From NCBI GenBank assembly GCA_003255025.1, contig QANY01004990.1:372001-436000 (forward strand): DNA of 64,000 nt, written 5' to 3'. The position numbers and the translations under genes were made by a program. Source of the DNA: Datisca glomerata (lineage: Eukaryota > Streptophyta > Magnoliopsida > Cucurbitales > Datiscaceae). Below are positions 49,647 through 61,379 of the stretch, piece after piece. The notes beneath the pieces are model-generated. The model was not told the DNA's origin. It saw only the letters and a program-made list of their open reading frames with translations, and ran no database searches. The stretch's first letter is position 1, and each line of letters opens with the position of its first letter.

Positions 49647-50808
49647 ACCAAAATATTTATTATCACTTAGACAGACAATGTAATTAATATTCATACATAA
49701 ACAATATCACATGTCATAAATATTTAATTTAAGCAACACTCATTTAATTTTCTATATAATATCATATATAATAATAACTAAATACCAAAAAAAATTGATT
49801 GCTTTGTAATATAGAACCTCAATATGTAATCATTATTATCATATATTTTATTAAAAATTATATTTTATTTTTCAAAACTAAGAAATTGTAAGTACCCCTC
49901 CCCGTACCCTACCCTACCCTACCCAAAGTTTTTAACCAACTCCAATTTTCCATTGACAATAAAAACCTCTTTCAATTTAAGAATGACAAAGAAAGAAAAG
50001 AACATTCGATATTAACATACTTGATAATAATTAAATAAAAAATATTGTAAATGGATATTTTTATAATTTACAACATTAATTTGACATGTTGATTATGATA
50101 AATGCTATACGTTATGCCCTTCCATATTTTCCTTATGGAGAATTAGTTGGATGGTGTACAAGGTTTAAGTTAAAAGATTAAAGTTAAATAGGGTGAATTA
50201 ACCATAAACGATCAAAGTTAAGGAATTACAAAATATAAATTGATATTAAGAGAATAAACTACTAATATTTCATAATTAATTATCTTCAAACCATCGTTAC
50301 AATCTCAATAAGGAGGTTAGAATTTGAAAAGACAATCAAGATAGATAGTAGTTAATGTTATTTGTAATATAATGAAAAATGTTTAAATTGATAACTTCAC
50401 GTGATGTGAAAACAATTAACCTATTTAACAATGTAAAAAAATTAATGGACAAAAACTGTTACTTTGTATTTCTATTATCTCCTCTTATCATTATTTTTTT
50501 AATAAAATAAACTGTTTTTATTCTATAACTAAATAGATGTAATTAATGTTAAATTTCAATATAACTCAAGACAAAGTATAATAAATATTAATTAAATATT
50601 TCTACTTACTCAATGTTTGAAGAAGAATAAAATCGTCAAAAACACATAAGCAACTATGAGAACAAGGAAAAGACCTTGGGTACAACAAATCCTCCTCAGC
50701 AAAAGTACACGAGTTGATAGAAGGGAATTATTACCAAGATTTTTTTTATCATTGATGCTGGGGACGAGATTGAGAGCATTTATAGCTAGTTTAATCTTTA
50801 TGCATTTT
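49647..50808. other. AT-rich intergenic DNA
   Basis: No genes recognised. A short 'ccctacccta' run at about 49,905-49,923 (four units of ccta/ccctac) is the only repeat of note. Confidence 0.5.
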
Positions 50809-50813
50809 GTATG

Positions 50814-51349
50814 TGTAAAGGAAAAATTTTATAATTTTTAAGAATTAATCGTGAATTTCTTACATTATAATATAAAAATATAAAAAAATAATTAAGATAG
50901 AGAATGAGAGAATAAATATGCTACGATTTACGTGAAAAATTCTTAAAAGAGGAAAATAAACCATGAGGGAGATTTTGATATTATTTTATTATGGAGAAAG
51001 AGTTTATAAGGCTGATGACGGTTGAGAGTTGTTGTCATCTGTTGAAAGTTACATATTGTCGTTATTTATATGCATTCAATCGGTTACATAAAAAATATGA
51101 TCAATAGAATATTCTCTGAGATCTAGCTTATCAACATTAACAACTTAGTAAATCTTGACCGTCTGATCAATCTAATGGTCTTGATTAGTTTCTCTTTGGA
51201 TCGTCATGTCGACAATCCATGTACTTTCATTCTGATTGGTCTGTTCTTCATAACCGTTTAGTTGATCATACGGTTCTCGCTCTATCTTCTCTTTGATGGA
51301 GTCTTTGGTCTAGATCTTGCCACGTGTCATGTGAAATTTTACCAGTTCA
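50814..51349 (-). repeat. 3' LTR of the BOI-bearing element
   Basis: Aligns over its whole length with 56,171-56,728. A 28-bp stretch present in the 5' LTR at about 56,452-56,480 is missing here. Position next to the purine tract makes it the 3' LTR on the minus strand. Confidence 0.8.
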
Positions 51350-51925
51350 TTGGCCCTCATTACACTTGATGAAGTTTTATTCGTTGATGTGTAATGATCA
51401 TCTTTTCTTATTCTGACATTACTTGTGCCTGTTTCTATTCTCACGTACTTTTTAGAAACATGCGATGTAGTTTTCCAAGAATATTTTTTATTGTCTACTG
51501 TCAGCGACGACTACTTCTTTTCTTTCTACCATTATGTTCTCTTTTCTCCATTTACAGATGCTTTGTGATTGTCGAGTTCATTTGTCATCTTGTTGTTGAT
51601 GATTATTATTTCTCCTTCATTTGCTGTTATGCCTTTCCGTTCCTTTCACATTTCATAATTGCATCGCATGAATTTGAGTTTGATGTTTCATATTTATTGG
51701 TAGAGTTTCTACTATATCCTTGTTTTCCTTTTGTACTTCTGCTTCGATCAATATGAATTACTCTACTTGTGCAAGTCTGACTTGAAGCTTTCAATGAAAT
51801 TCACTCTTAAATAATTAGGAAACTTTTGGCTCCCAATTCTCTTGAGAATAACTATGTTTTTTTGTGAAATTTGATCCGGATGATAAGACTTTAATTTTTT
51901 TATGATATACATGCTTCCTCAAAGA

Positions 51926-52320
51926 CTTAGGTTCAAATAAAGAATCATGGTCTCGTCTTCATTCAGAGAGATATAATTACGAACTGTCATTTTATTTTGA
52001 GAGGAGGACTTATGTTCAATTAAAGAACCATGACCCCATTTTTATTATGAGAGAAAGGACTTAAGAATTTCCCATTTTCATGGACTTAGATTCAAATAAC
52101 GAACCAGGGCCTCGTTTGTATTTTTATTATGAGAGAAGGGACTTACGAATTACCCGTTTTCAAGAATTTAGGTTCAAATAAAGAACCATGACCCCGTTTG
52201 CATTTTTCACATTTTGAGAGAATGTGTCAAGAACTGTCCGCTCTCAAGGACTTAGATTCAAATAAAGAACCATGACCTTGTCTTCATTCTGAGAGTAGGA
52301 CTTATGAATTTCTCCTCTCA
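51926..52320. repeat. Tandem array, units of about 76-84 bp
   Basis: The anchor 'ttag.ttcaaataa.gaacca' recurs at 51,927, 52,010, 52,086, 52,168 and 52,252, giving about five units. Each includes 'gagag...ggactta.gaa', which is shared with the shorter units of the following array. Confidence 0.85.
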
Positions 52321-52790
52321 AAGACTTACACCCTTAGTTCTTTTTGAGAGAAGGACTTATGAACTGCCCCTCCCAAGTACTTACGCCCTTAGTTCCTTCT
52401 GAGAGTAGGACTTGTGAATTGCTCCTTTCAAGGACTTACGCCCTTAGTTCACTTTGAGAGTATGACTTATAAATTGCCCCTCCCAATGACTTACACCCTA
52501 GTTCCTTCTAAGAGCAGGACTTATGAATTGTTCCTCCAAAGGACTTACACCCTTAGTTCATTCTAAGAGTAGGACTTATGAACTGCCCCTCCCAAGGACT
52601 TGTGCCCTTAATTCTTTTTGAGAGTAGGACTTACGAATTGTCTCTCCCAATGACTCACGCCCTTAGTTCATTCTGAAAGTAAGACTTATGAATTGCCCCT
52701 CCTAAAGACTTATGCCCTTAGTTTCTTTAGAGAACATGACTTATGAACTTCCTACTTTCAAGGACTCACGCCCTAATTTTCATTGTTGTT
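52320..52790. repeat. Tandem array, 55-bp units
   Basis: The anchor 'ttagttc' recurs at about 52,334, 52,389, 52,444, 52,498, 52,553, 52,609, 52,663, 52,719 and 52,774 (spacing 54-56). A typical unit reads 'ctgagagtaggacttatgaa' plus 'ttgcccctcccaaggactta' and 'cgccc'. It looks like a shortened derivative of the 80-bp units just upstream. Confidence 0.92.
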
Positions 52791-53164
52791 GAAGACGAGA
52801 GAAAGTTGACGCCAAGTACTTATCATAGAAAAAGGATGGTTTGATCCAAGTCTATCCTGATCTAGTGAGGGATATCGGGGTTAGTAGTCAATCATGAGGA
52901 TGTTTGCCCCTGACATAAGCCATTTGAAGGCTGTCCAAAGCCTGCTTAAGATAAAGGACCTTGAAGAAAAGTCCAGATTGACTCACTAAATTACGAACGT
53001 TCTTTGCGAACAAGTAGTCCTCAATGCAATGTGACTTGTTAAGACCCTAAAAAAATTGGTCATTCTTCAGATCTTTATTGATTGGCCGACTGATATGGGA
53101 TAACCTATTTGAAACAAAGATATTTGTGTAACGGTTTGGTGTACCGAACTTGGCTTATACATTC

Positions 53165-54600
53165 TCATATTATATTGCATCCACCAGCCGAACAAGTAAG
53201 GGATTTCTCGCCCGGTGTACTGGCTTGAATTCCATGAAGTTCTTCAAAAAGTTGATTTTCATATGCTTCCGATGATATATAATTCGTCATATAATTGGCT
53301 CCCAGTCGGTACAGTTTAATTAACGAATTTGACCGTTTAGCATACAATATTTCATAAGCTTTCCTGAACAACTTTCATTATTATAATTTTTGTTCGGGAG
53401 TTCCGAATTAAGTTCTGCAAAATTCTTCAAACAGTAGACATCCGTATCTTTTTCAACAATATATAGTTTTTCATATAATATTGTCTAAAATGAAGCAGCC
53501 TAAATATTCAATTTGAAAGACGTGAATAGCCTTACTTTTTTTAGCATATGTACAAAAGTTACCGTGACTTTTGATCGAAATCTTCAAATTGAATTCCTTA
53601 AAATTCTTCAATAAATAGATTTTTGTATCTTTCTGATGATGTGAGATTCACCATGTAGTTGGCTTCTAGCAAATACAGTTTTATTTCTGAAATTGACTGT
53701 TCTGTGTATTCTATTTTCTCGAATAGCCTTCACAAAAATTATCATAACTTTTATTTGAAAGCTTCAAATCGAGTTCTGTGAAATTCTTCAAGAAGTACAT
53801 ATCCATATTTTTCTAATAATATATTATTTGCTATGTAGTATTATCAAAATTGATACAATTTAAAAATTAAATTGGAGAAACATTCATATGTTTACTTTCC
53901 TGAATAATACTAAGGAGTGCTGCCATAACTTTTGATCGGGAGTTTCAAATTAGTTTTCGTAAAATTCTTCACAAGGTTGATTTCCGTATCTTTCCGTTGA
54001 TATAAGATTCAACATATAGTTGGCCCCCAATAAATTCTGTTTAATTTCCTAATTTAAGGTCCTGCATATTTTGCTTTCTCGAATAACCTTTACGGAAATC
54101 ATCATAAGTTTTTTTGTGAACTCCAAAATTAATTCCGTAAAATTTCCCAAGAATTAGACTTCCATATCTTTATAATAATATATGATTCACCATGTGGCCA
54201 TCTCCCAACAGATATGATATAATTTCCTAAATTTACTATTTTACGCAATCTTCATTTATGAACAGTATATATTGAAACTACCGTAACTTTTGATCGGGAG
54301 CCCCAAATTGAATTTCGTAAAATTTTTCAAGAAATAGACTCTCGTATATTTCTGATGGTATATTTTAACAACGTTATCTTCCCCCCAGTTATTACAGCTA
54401 AATTTCTGAATTTGATAGTTTTGTATTATCTTCTTTCCGAACAGCTTGTATGAAAACTGCCATAACTTTTGCCCCGAAACTCCAAATTGAGTTTCGTAAA
54501 GTTCTTCAAGAAGCTAATTCTGCATCTTTCGAACGACATATGATTTTTAATAAAGTTATCTTCCTTTCGCTTCAGATTAAAAACTGAATTGTTTTTCACT
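53165..54600. repeat. 180-bp tandem repeat array, eight units
   Basis: The anchor 'aaattcttcaa' recurs at 53,240, 53,423, 53,604, 53,784, 53,965, 54,144, 54,323 and 54,502: spacings 183, 181, 180, 181, 179, 179 and 179. Each unit also has 'cataacttttgatcgggag'-like, 'gatgatatatgattcaccat'-like and 'aatttcctaatttga'-like blocks. Units are diverged (roughly 65-75 % by eye), so the array is old, and it has no coding potential. Confidence 0.93.
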
Positions 54601-54639
54601 TCTAGTTCTGTTGTCAAGCCGATTCCGTTTCGGCTTCCA

Positions 54640-54915
54640 ATTTATTTCCGTTTTCAGTGTCGTACCCATTGCCATTTTCGTTCTCATTGCCATGACTTTT
54701 CAATTGCCGTTGCCACAATGTTTCCCGTTCTCATTGCCACAACGTTTCCCATTTTCATTGCCATAACATTTCTCGTTCTCAATTTTTCCGTTCCCGTTGC
54801 CACAACGTTTCTCGTTCCCGCTGCCACAACATTTCATGTTCTCAACGTTTCTCGTTCCCGTTGCCATAACATTTCCCTTTCTCAACTTTTCCCGTTCCCC
54901 TTTTCACAACTTTCT
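54640..54915. repeat. Degenerate 24-30-bp repeats (gttgccacaacgtttc)
   Basis: About ten imperfect copies of 'cgttcccgttgccacaacgt'. On the minus strand this gives a repetitive GNGN/EKRCGN-like peptide with no known counterpart. Confidence 0.8.
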
Positions 54916-55396
54916 TAACGTTTGTTCATCTTTTATTTTCCTACACTTTTGCATATAGAATAGGACATAGCTAGTATCTAAAAATTACGCATAAGAGAGA
55001 TTTTTTTATATATAGCTTTAGAAAAGCTTAATTTCAAAATTCAAAATTCAAAAATTCATTTATAGTGCAGTACGTGCATCAAATCAGTTTGAATACCGTT
55101 GACAACATTTCATGTTATTTATAATAGGGTCAAATTATGAATTTTATCAAAACAAATTACTTAAACAGGATAAATGTAATTTCTATAATTACATCAAAGC
55201 ATGATAAAATTTAAACATAGAGAGCTAATTAATTATGCCTTACACAATTAGCATAGAATTAATTTTTACTAATTTAATAGGCTCGAACAATTGTGTAAAT
55301 ATATTTCAAGATGTTATACGATATGCTCATGCAATCATTCAAAATTTTAATGGATAATATATGTATTTAAAGCGTAAAGTAATAATTAATTAATAC

Positions 55397-56053
55397 TTAG
55401 CTTACAATTTGATGTCCTACGTTTGTCTGCATACATGTCACCAATGGACTTCCGGTCTGGTGGTCGTTGCTGACGTAAGTGAGGAATTGTTCTAAGTTGG
55501 TATATAGAGAGTTGACTATGGCTACGGTTGACTGTGCTAGGTCCCTTCGGATTTGGTTATCTATGCAGAGGCTTTTAACTCTTTCTTGAAGATCCCAATT
55601 CAGCCTTCCCATTTTCTCAATCTCTTCATCCTTTTCCTTCAGTTTCTTCATCATTGTTTCTTGATTTGATCCTATTAACACTCTTGATTGCCTCCTTTTT
55701 CTCTCTTCCAGTTCCATCTTCATCTTTTCAGCATGAAGAGCAATAAAGCGGTCGGTTTCAAATTGGTGCTGATGAATCTGAAATATAATATTCCGCTTTT
55801 TGAATCCAGAGATTTTAGTTTTATGTGAGACTGAGAAATCGTTGAATCTATCAATTGAATCTCTAGGCCTTTTTCTGCAGACATTGGTGGTAATCCCACT
55901 ATCAGCCTTGTTCACCCAAGTCTTTGCCGAAGATAAATCACAAACAGAGGATTGATAATAAGAGAAGCGATAATCCGCCATTGTTGCAGCAAAAGGAAGC
56001 TTGCAACCAATATCCATGTTCCCTCGATTCACTTTCATCAAATCTCTGTTCAT
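55397..56053 (-). pseudogene. BOI-like (S-RNase-binding family) fragment without RING
   Basis: A 218-codon frame. Residues about 92-185 match the conserved region of BOI-type E3 ligases: ETDRFIALHAEKMKMELEER, then RRQSRVL, MKKLKEKDEEIEKMGRLNW, LQERVKSLCIDNQIRRDLAQ and NLEQFL. This segment is the predicted coiled coil. The N-terminal part keeps the CRKRPRDS motif. The C-terminal RING finger, needed for ubiquitin transfer, is missing: the frame ends GHQIVS and no Cys/His-rich exon follows down to 54,920. It starts 118 bp after the 5' LTR of the surrounding element, in the same orientation, so it is most likely a captured transcript fragment. It could still make a RING-less protein; hence a pseudogene with an intact ORF. 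Confidence 0.8.
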
Positions 56054-56170
56054 GCTCCCGATTCCGTTTTCGCTTCTGTATCCGTTGTCAAAAGTGTTTG
56101 GCTTGGTTTTGAGCGTTTTGGGAATGAATTTCTTGAGTTTTTCTCTTTAACTCTCAATGAAAGCACCAAA

Positions 56171-56728
56171 TATAAAAGAAAAAATTCATGATCTTTGAGA
56201 ATTGAACGTGAATTTTCTGCATTATAATATGAAAATATAGAGAATAATTAAGAGAGAGAATGAGAGAATAAATACACCATGATTTACGAGAAAAATCCTT
56301 AAAGGGGAAAAAATTACGGGAAGATTTTGAAAGTATTTCATTATGAAGAAAAGAGTTTACAAGGCTAATGGGTGTTGAGAGTTGTTGTCCTCTGTTTGGA
56401 GTTACATCTTGCCTTTATTTATAAGCCTTCAATCGGTTACATAGAATCTGATACAACTTATCTAATTCTATCTGAAAATATGATCAACAAAATATTCTCT
56501 GAGAACTAGCTTATCAACATTATCAATTTAGTAAATTTTGACCGTTTGATCAATCTAATGGTCTTGATTAGTTTCTCTTTGGATTGCCACGTCGGCAATC
56601 CATGTACTTTCATCTGATTGGTCTGTTATTCATAAACACCTAGTTGATCCTATGGTTCTCGCTCTATCTTTTTTATAGAGTTTTCGGTCTAGATCTTATC
56701 ACGTGTCATGTGAAATTTTACCTGTTCA
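56171..56728 (-). repeat. 5' LTR of the BOI-bearing element
   Basis: Homologous to 50,814-51,349. It contains the minus-strand TATA box TATAAATA (56,416-56,423). The last 93 bp and the flanking GTATGTAC are repeated once more at 56,739-56,838. Confidence 0.8.
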
Positions 56729-56838
56729 GTATGTACTTCTAGTTGATCCTACAGTTCTCTCTCTATCTTCTTATTTATGAAGTCTTCGGTCTAAATATTA
56801 TCACGTATCATGTGAAATTTTACCTGTTCAGTATGTAC
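56637..56838. repeat. 102-bp tandem duplication at the LTR edge
   Basis: The segment 'agttgatcctatggttctcg' through 'cctgttcagtatgtac' occurs twice in a row (ends at 56,736 and 56,838). The duplicated unit includes the LTR terminus, the target-site copy GTATG and a little flank, so it arose after insertion. Confidence 0.85.
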
Positions 56839-59800
56839 GTTTTAATCATGAATATCAAATTGTTTATGTCAAATAGCTAAGAGTTTTGTTTCTAGATACT
56901 TTTAAGTTTAAAGTTTAACACATAAATATTAAAGGTCTTATATATTTGTTCATTTTTCTTATAATTTATATTATATCAATGATTGCAATATAACTTTGAA
57001 TCTAATTATGTAACACCTATTTACAAGTTTTTCTTTAAAGTGATGAACGAACATAATAGAAATCTTTAAAAAAGAAAAAAAGATGAAAAACGGTTTAGGA
57101 CAAAAAAATTATAGTTCATTTACAAATATGTTTTTTTTTTCTGGACAAATTTTGGCTTCATTATTTTCATTGAAACCTATTCGATTATTTTTAATAACAT
57201 TTTCTATTTCAATTAAGATAACATTATAAATTGGTATATATTTAAATTTTTACATTTAAATGAAAATATTTACATAACTTCAATTGGACAAACGAAAAAG
57301 AAAACAAAATCTCTCATATTCAAATCTTAGAACAACTTCATTATTATGTAGTTAAAAGTAATTGGTATCATTTTTACAAACGTAGATCGATTTTAAATGT
57401 AAATGTTCTCAACAAAAGAAGATAATAAAAAAATTGTAAAAACCTGTGCAGTGTACAGACATTTAACCAGTGTACAACTATATTTGACCCTTTGCTTAAA
57501 TCTGCCGAAACCAATGATTTTGTTATTGATTTATGATATGAGTTTTCAGTTACAACAGATCATGATTCAAAGCGTCAAGCAATGATAATTTAAAAGGTAA
57601 AACTTAAAAGAGAAGGAAAAATTGTCGTGCAAAAGACCTCTGCAAAGAAAAAACAAAATTAAGACTCATGTTTAGTTTTTAACGAGATGCTTCTTTATAA
57701 AAAAAAATTAAGTTACCCCTTGCACCATGGTATAAAAAAATCTGCTAGACACTAGTTTAATAATTTAATATTGAAATTAATATTTATTAGATCATAATCT
57801 AACGAAAATCATGTCTAGCATACACTAAATTCAACATAAACACATATAAATAAGAGGGGTAACTATATCTTTTCATTTATAAAATATTAAATTTCATAAA
57901 ATAATGTCAGAATCTTATAGATATTTTTTTAAACTTTGTTCTTTATAAAAATCTCTTACTGGCAATTTGTTTCTGGCTTTCCCCGTGATAAATTTATTTT
58001 CTAGTATTTTTTCGTGTTTGTTACAAAATTTTCTCATTTGTTATTATAAAGTCATTTAGCCTGATAAAATAACAATCCAACATTAATTTCTCTACCACTT
58101 TCTCACAAAAATATACTTTATTAAATAACTTTCTCATCTTACAACACATCTACACATTTTAAAAATAACTTTTACTTTCTCAAATCTCCATAAAAATACC
58201 ATTATTTGTTCATCATTCCTACTTGATTTTGATATTTTATTTTTTTCAAGATCAAAATCTCACAAAAATGTCATAAAATATTCAATTCTCGTGGAACTGA
58301 AACGGTCATGATACTGAATTTTGAGATTTTTTCGTCCTTTCTGACTTGTCGGCCAACTCGTCTCGGGGTCACTCGTGAGATTAAGATATGCACGTTAATT
58401 GAAATGAATGAAATAAAATATTAAGTTTGAATTATTGATACATAAAATCTTCATATATACAAAATATAAAATCTAAATGATTAGATACATGTTAATAATA
58501 TCAATTTTTTTAAAATTAAAATTAGTTTCTTCCATAAAATAAATATTATTCATAAATTATCAATAGTTGAAAAATACTAAATTTATAAAGGAGAATATAA
58601 CTGGATTGTTTATCACGTCTCAATTTTTGTGTAAAGGACTGGACCCGTGAGACGAAATCACGAATGGGGGGGGGGTCCCTCAATCATTTATACTTAGTTT
58701 TAGATTGTATTTAATCAAAATATAAAAAAATACATCATTGTTTTGTTTTGTTCCTGTGGCAGAACTAAAATTTTTGCCTGTTCCTGCCGAAGCGGAAAGA
58801 TATTGATAACCATTGTATACATATATACTGAAGAAAAGTACATGTAACAAGAAAACTGTTATGTATTATTAAATATCTTAATGTGTTAAGATAAATGACG
58901 ATTATTTATATCAGATTTATTTTTGTATATAAAATAGGAAAATTGTATGATAATTAATCTGTGATATCAGAGAAAATTTAATCAAACACGGCATTAATTA
59001 TTAAGATTTTTTTAGTAGTTGCTAATAGAGAATTTGTATACAATTTTGTTATGTAATTTTGAACAATTTATCATTGAATTTATTTGTATGGTGTAAGTAA
59101 AAAAATTATTTTAAATTTTTGGCGTAGTAAGAGAACAATAGTTAATTTAATTTTATTGATGTGTTAATAAATAGTTAATTAATTAGACATAATGTGTATT
59201 AGAACACACACACACACACACACATATATATGACATAATGTGTATTATAATCTATAAATAATAATTGACAACATATTAAAAGTTGATAAAAAAGAAACTA
59301 TAAATAATAAATAATTTTATTACTTTGAAATAATTTATATAAATTTCTCAACAACTTTATCAAACTTTCCCATACAAGTTTATCCAAGTATCCTACATAC
59401 CAAACAAATAAATCATACTTTCTAATAACCTTTCACTTAATCACGCGTTACCAAACATTGTAATCTTATTATCTTGTCATCTAATTTTACCACTTAAACT
59501 TCACAACAACTTAACTTTTCCAACATTTTTACTTAACCCGTACCAAATGGCTCGTTAGTGAATTTGACTAAATCTCAATTTAAAAATTTATTAGCTAATG
59601 TTGACATAGGGACAATCCTCGAAACCAGTAACGTGACCACTAATTAGCTTATTATGTAATGTGGTCACATGTCACGTCGACAAAATGCAAATTATGTGAG
59701 TTTTTTTTTTACAAAAAGAATGTGCATTTTAATATAATGCACGAGAGAGTTTCGTCGGACTCAATGATAGACATGACCTTTGAATAATTTGGATTATTTG

Positions 59801-61250
59801 CTTATGTCAAACTACTAACAATGAAGATATATACATGATGGACCGTTTTGATCTAATGAACAATAAAATTTAACTTTCACTCTCTGGTTGTTAAGCAAAT
59901 ATAAGAGTATCAAAAGTTATAAGTGAAAATATAGAAAATTAAAACGGGTAGCGTATTGTTTCAAATAAATGTTGATTAACTCGTTGGTAGTCATGAGAGT
60001 ACAGAGCAGCAATGTTGTGTTGGTCAATTCTACTTAAAGCTACAGCTAGAGATCTAGTTAATTACTTTTCAATAAGGAGCATATTATAATCAACTTGACT
60101 AAAGATCGGTTTAATATAAACGAATTGGTTGCACAAGACATTATCAGTTTAGTTTAATTAATTTCATGATACATCCAAAGTTTTCCCATAATTTTGCTGA
60201 ATTTTGAGAGATATCATAAATTGAAATTTAAGCTAAATGTAGATAAAATTCCAATCCTTTAGGCTCCGTTTGCTTCATGTAATCAATGATTGCATTCATC
60301 TACTAATTGAATTACAATAATTTATTGGAGTTATGATTAAAGTAGACAACAATCATAATTTATTTAGTGCTAACTGACATTATTTAAAATTATATTACAA
60401 AGTCTATTAATTTGATACCAAGTATATGTCTAAATTTAAAGAATTGAAATTAATTTGGTTAAATACTAGTATACCACTATTGAAGTTAATTAACTGAATC
60501 AAACAACATTAAATTTTAATCTAACATTATTCAAATTAATGTTAAAATTACACATCACAATGTTCTTGTGCATAAAGTGAAATGGTATTTAGGTAACTTG
60601 AAGTTATTTACAAAAAATAATTTTATCCCAAAATTATACTTATATCAAACATAATATTCTCAAATTCTCATCAATTATTATGTACATTATCATGTACAAC
60701 TAAATATATGAATCATGTTTTATCATTAATTTAATTGCTTATAGTTTTTTCCATCGACCAAATTCAATTATAGTGTTATTTTAAATTTCACGAACGAGTA
60801 TAATGGGAATTTTGTAAATAGAGACTTTCTAGTTTATCCATATAAAATGATTTTTTATTAGGTTTAGGAAAAAAATGCACTCACATTCCATCACTATATA
60901 TATATATATATACTCTAAATAGAGTACTTCCAAAGGATATAGTCAATAGAGATAAAGCATGTGGAAGATCCAGAATCCATAAATACAACGTTATAAGTCA
61001 ACTAAAGAGTGAGTGAAGACACTTCACGTTTTGCACCTTGAGACAAGCATGTATCTATGCCGTGTTCTAAGATCAAATTCAATTTTTGTTAATTACTTAA
61101 GGATTTTGATAATTATATATTAGTGATTTGATAATTCAAGTGGATAATTAAGTAGATTGTGTTGCCTTATTCTGTGTTGACTGTACATAATCATTTTCCG
61201 ATTTGTGTCATGAATAGTACTACAGGAAAGTCGACCAATTAACTCATATA
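56839..61250. other. AT-rich intergenic DNA
   Basis: No credible gene was found on either strand. It contains a (CA)n microsatellite at 59,204-59,224, a poly-G run at 58,667-58,676, a (TA)n run at 60,896-60,910, and two stretches resembling ends of common plant repeats ('accaaa...' near 59,450 and 'ggctccgtttgcttcatgta' at 60,261). Confidence 0.55.
59204..59224. repeat. (CA)n microsatellite
   Basis: About ten CA units followed by a short (TA)n run. Confidence 0.95.
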
Positions 61251-61379
61251 TATATAGGGTCACTCTCCGATGTGAGAAAAATTATCCCGGCATTGATGTT
61301 GGGATTAATCCTGGCCGTTGGAACTGACCAGGACAATCCCAACCATTAGATGACTTTTACATTTTATTTCCTCTGCATC

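Larger units (their letters stand above)
50809..56733 (-). mobile_element. Non-autonomous LTR retrotransposon with captured BOI-like gene
   Basis: Direct repeats of 536 and 558 bp (50,814-51,349; 56,171-56,728) share TG at the outer start (TGAAC on the minus strand) and end in TTTACA or the decayed TTTATA. A 5-bp target duplication GTATG flanks the pair (50,809-50,813; 56,729-56,733). Next to the 5' LTR on the minus strand lies TTTGGTGCTTTCATTGAGAG, in the primer-binding position. Next to the 3' LTR is the purine-rich AATGAGGGCCAA. Minus-strand TATAAATA lies inside the LTR (56,416-56,423). No gag or pol is seen between the LTRs; the 4.8-kb interior holds a BOI-like ORF and tandem arrays. It is therefore a LARD-type passenger element. 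Confidence 0.78.

Noticed and set aside
51394..51756. 120-codon + strand frame rich in Phe, Ser and Cys
   Set aside because: Lies in the interior of the LTR element against its direction; low-complexity hydrophobic translation of T-rich DNA.
51926..54600. Regular repeats as a CRISPR array
   Set aside because: Repeats are contiguous, diverged and without unique spacers, in a plant nuclear context.
61250..61340. 'tatatagggtcactctcc' followed by 'ggccgttgga' motifs as a new element
   Set aside because: Looks like a terminus of common plant dispersed repeats, but no partner end was found in the window.
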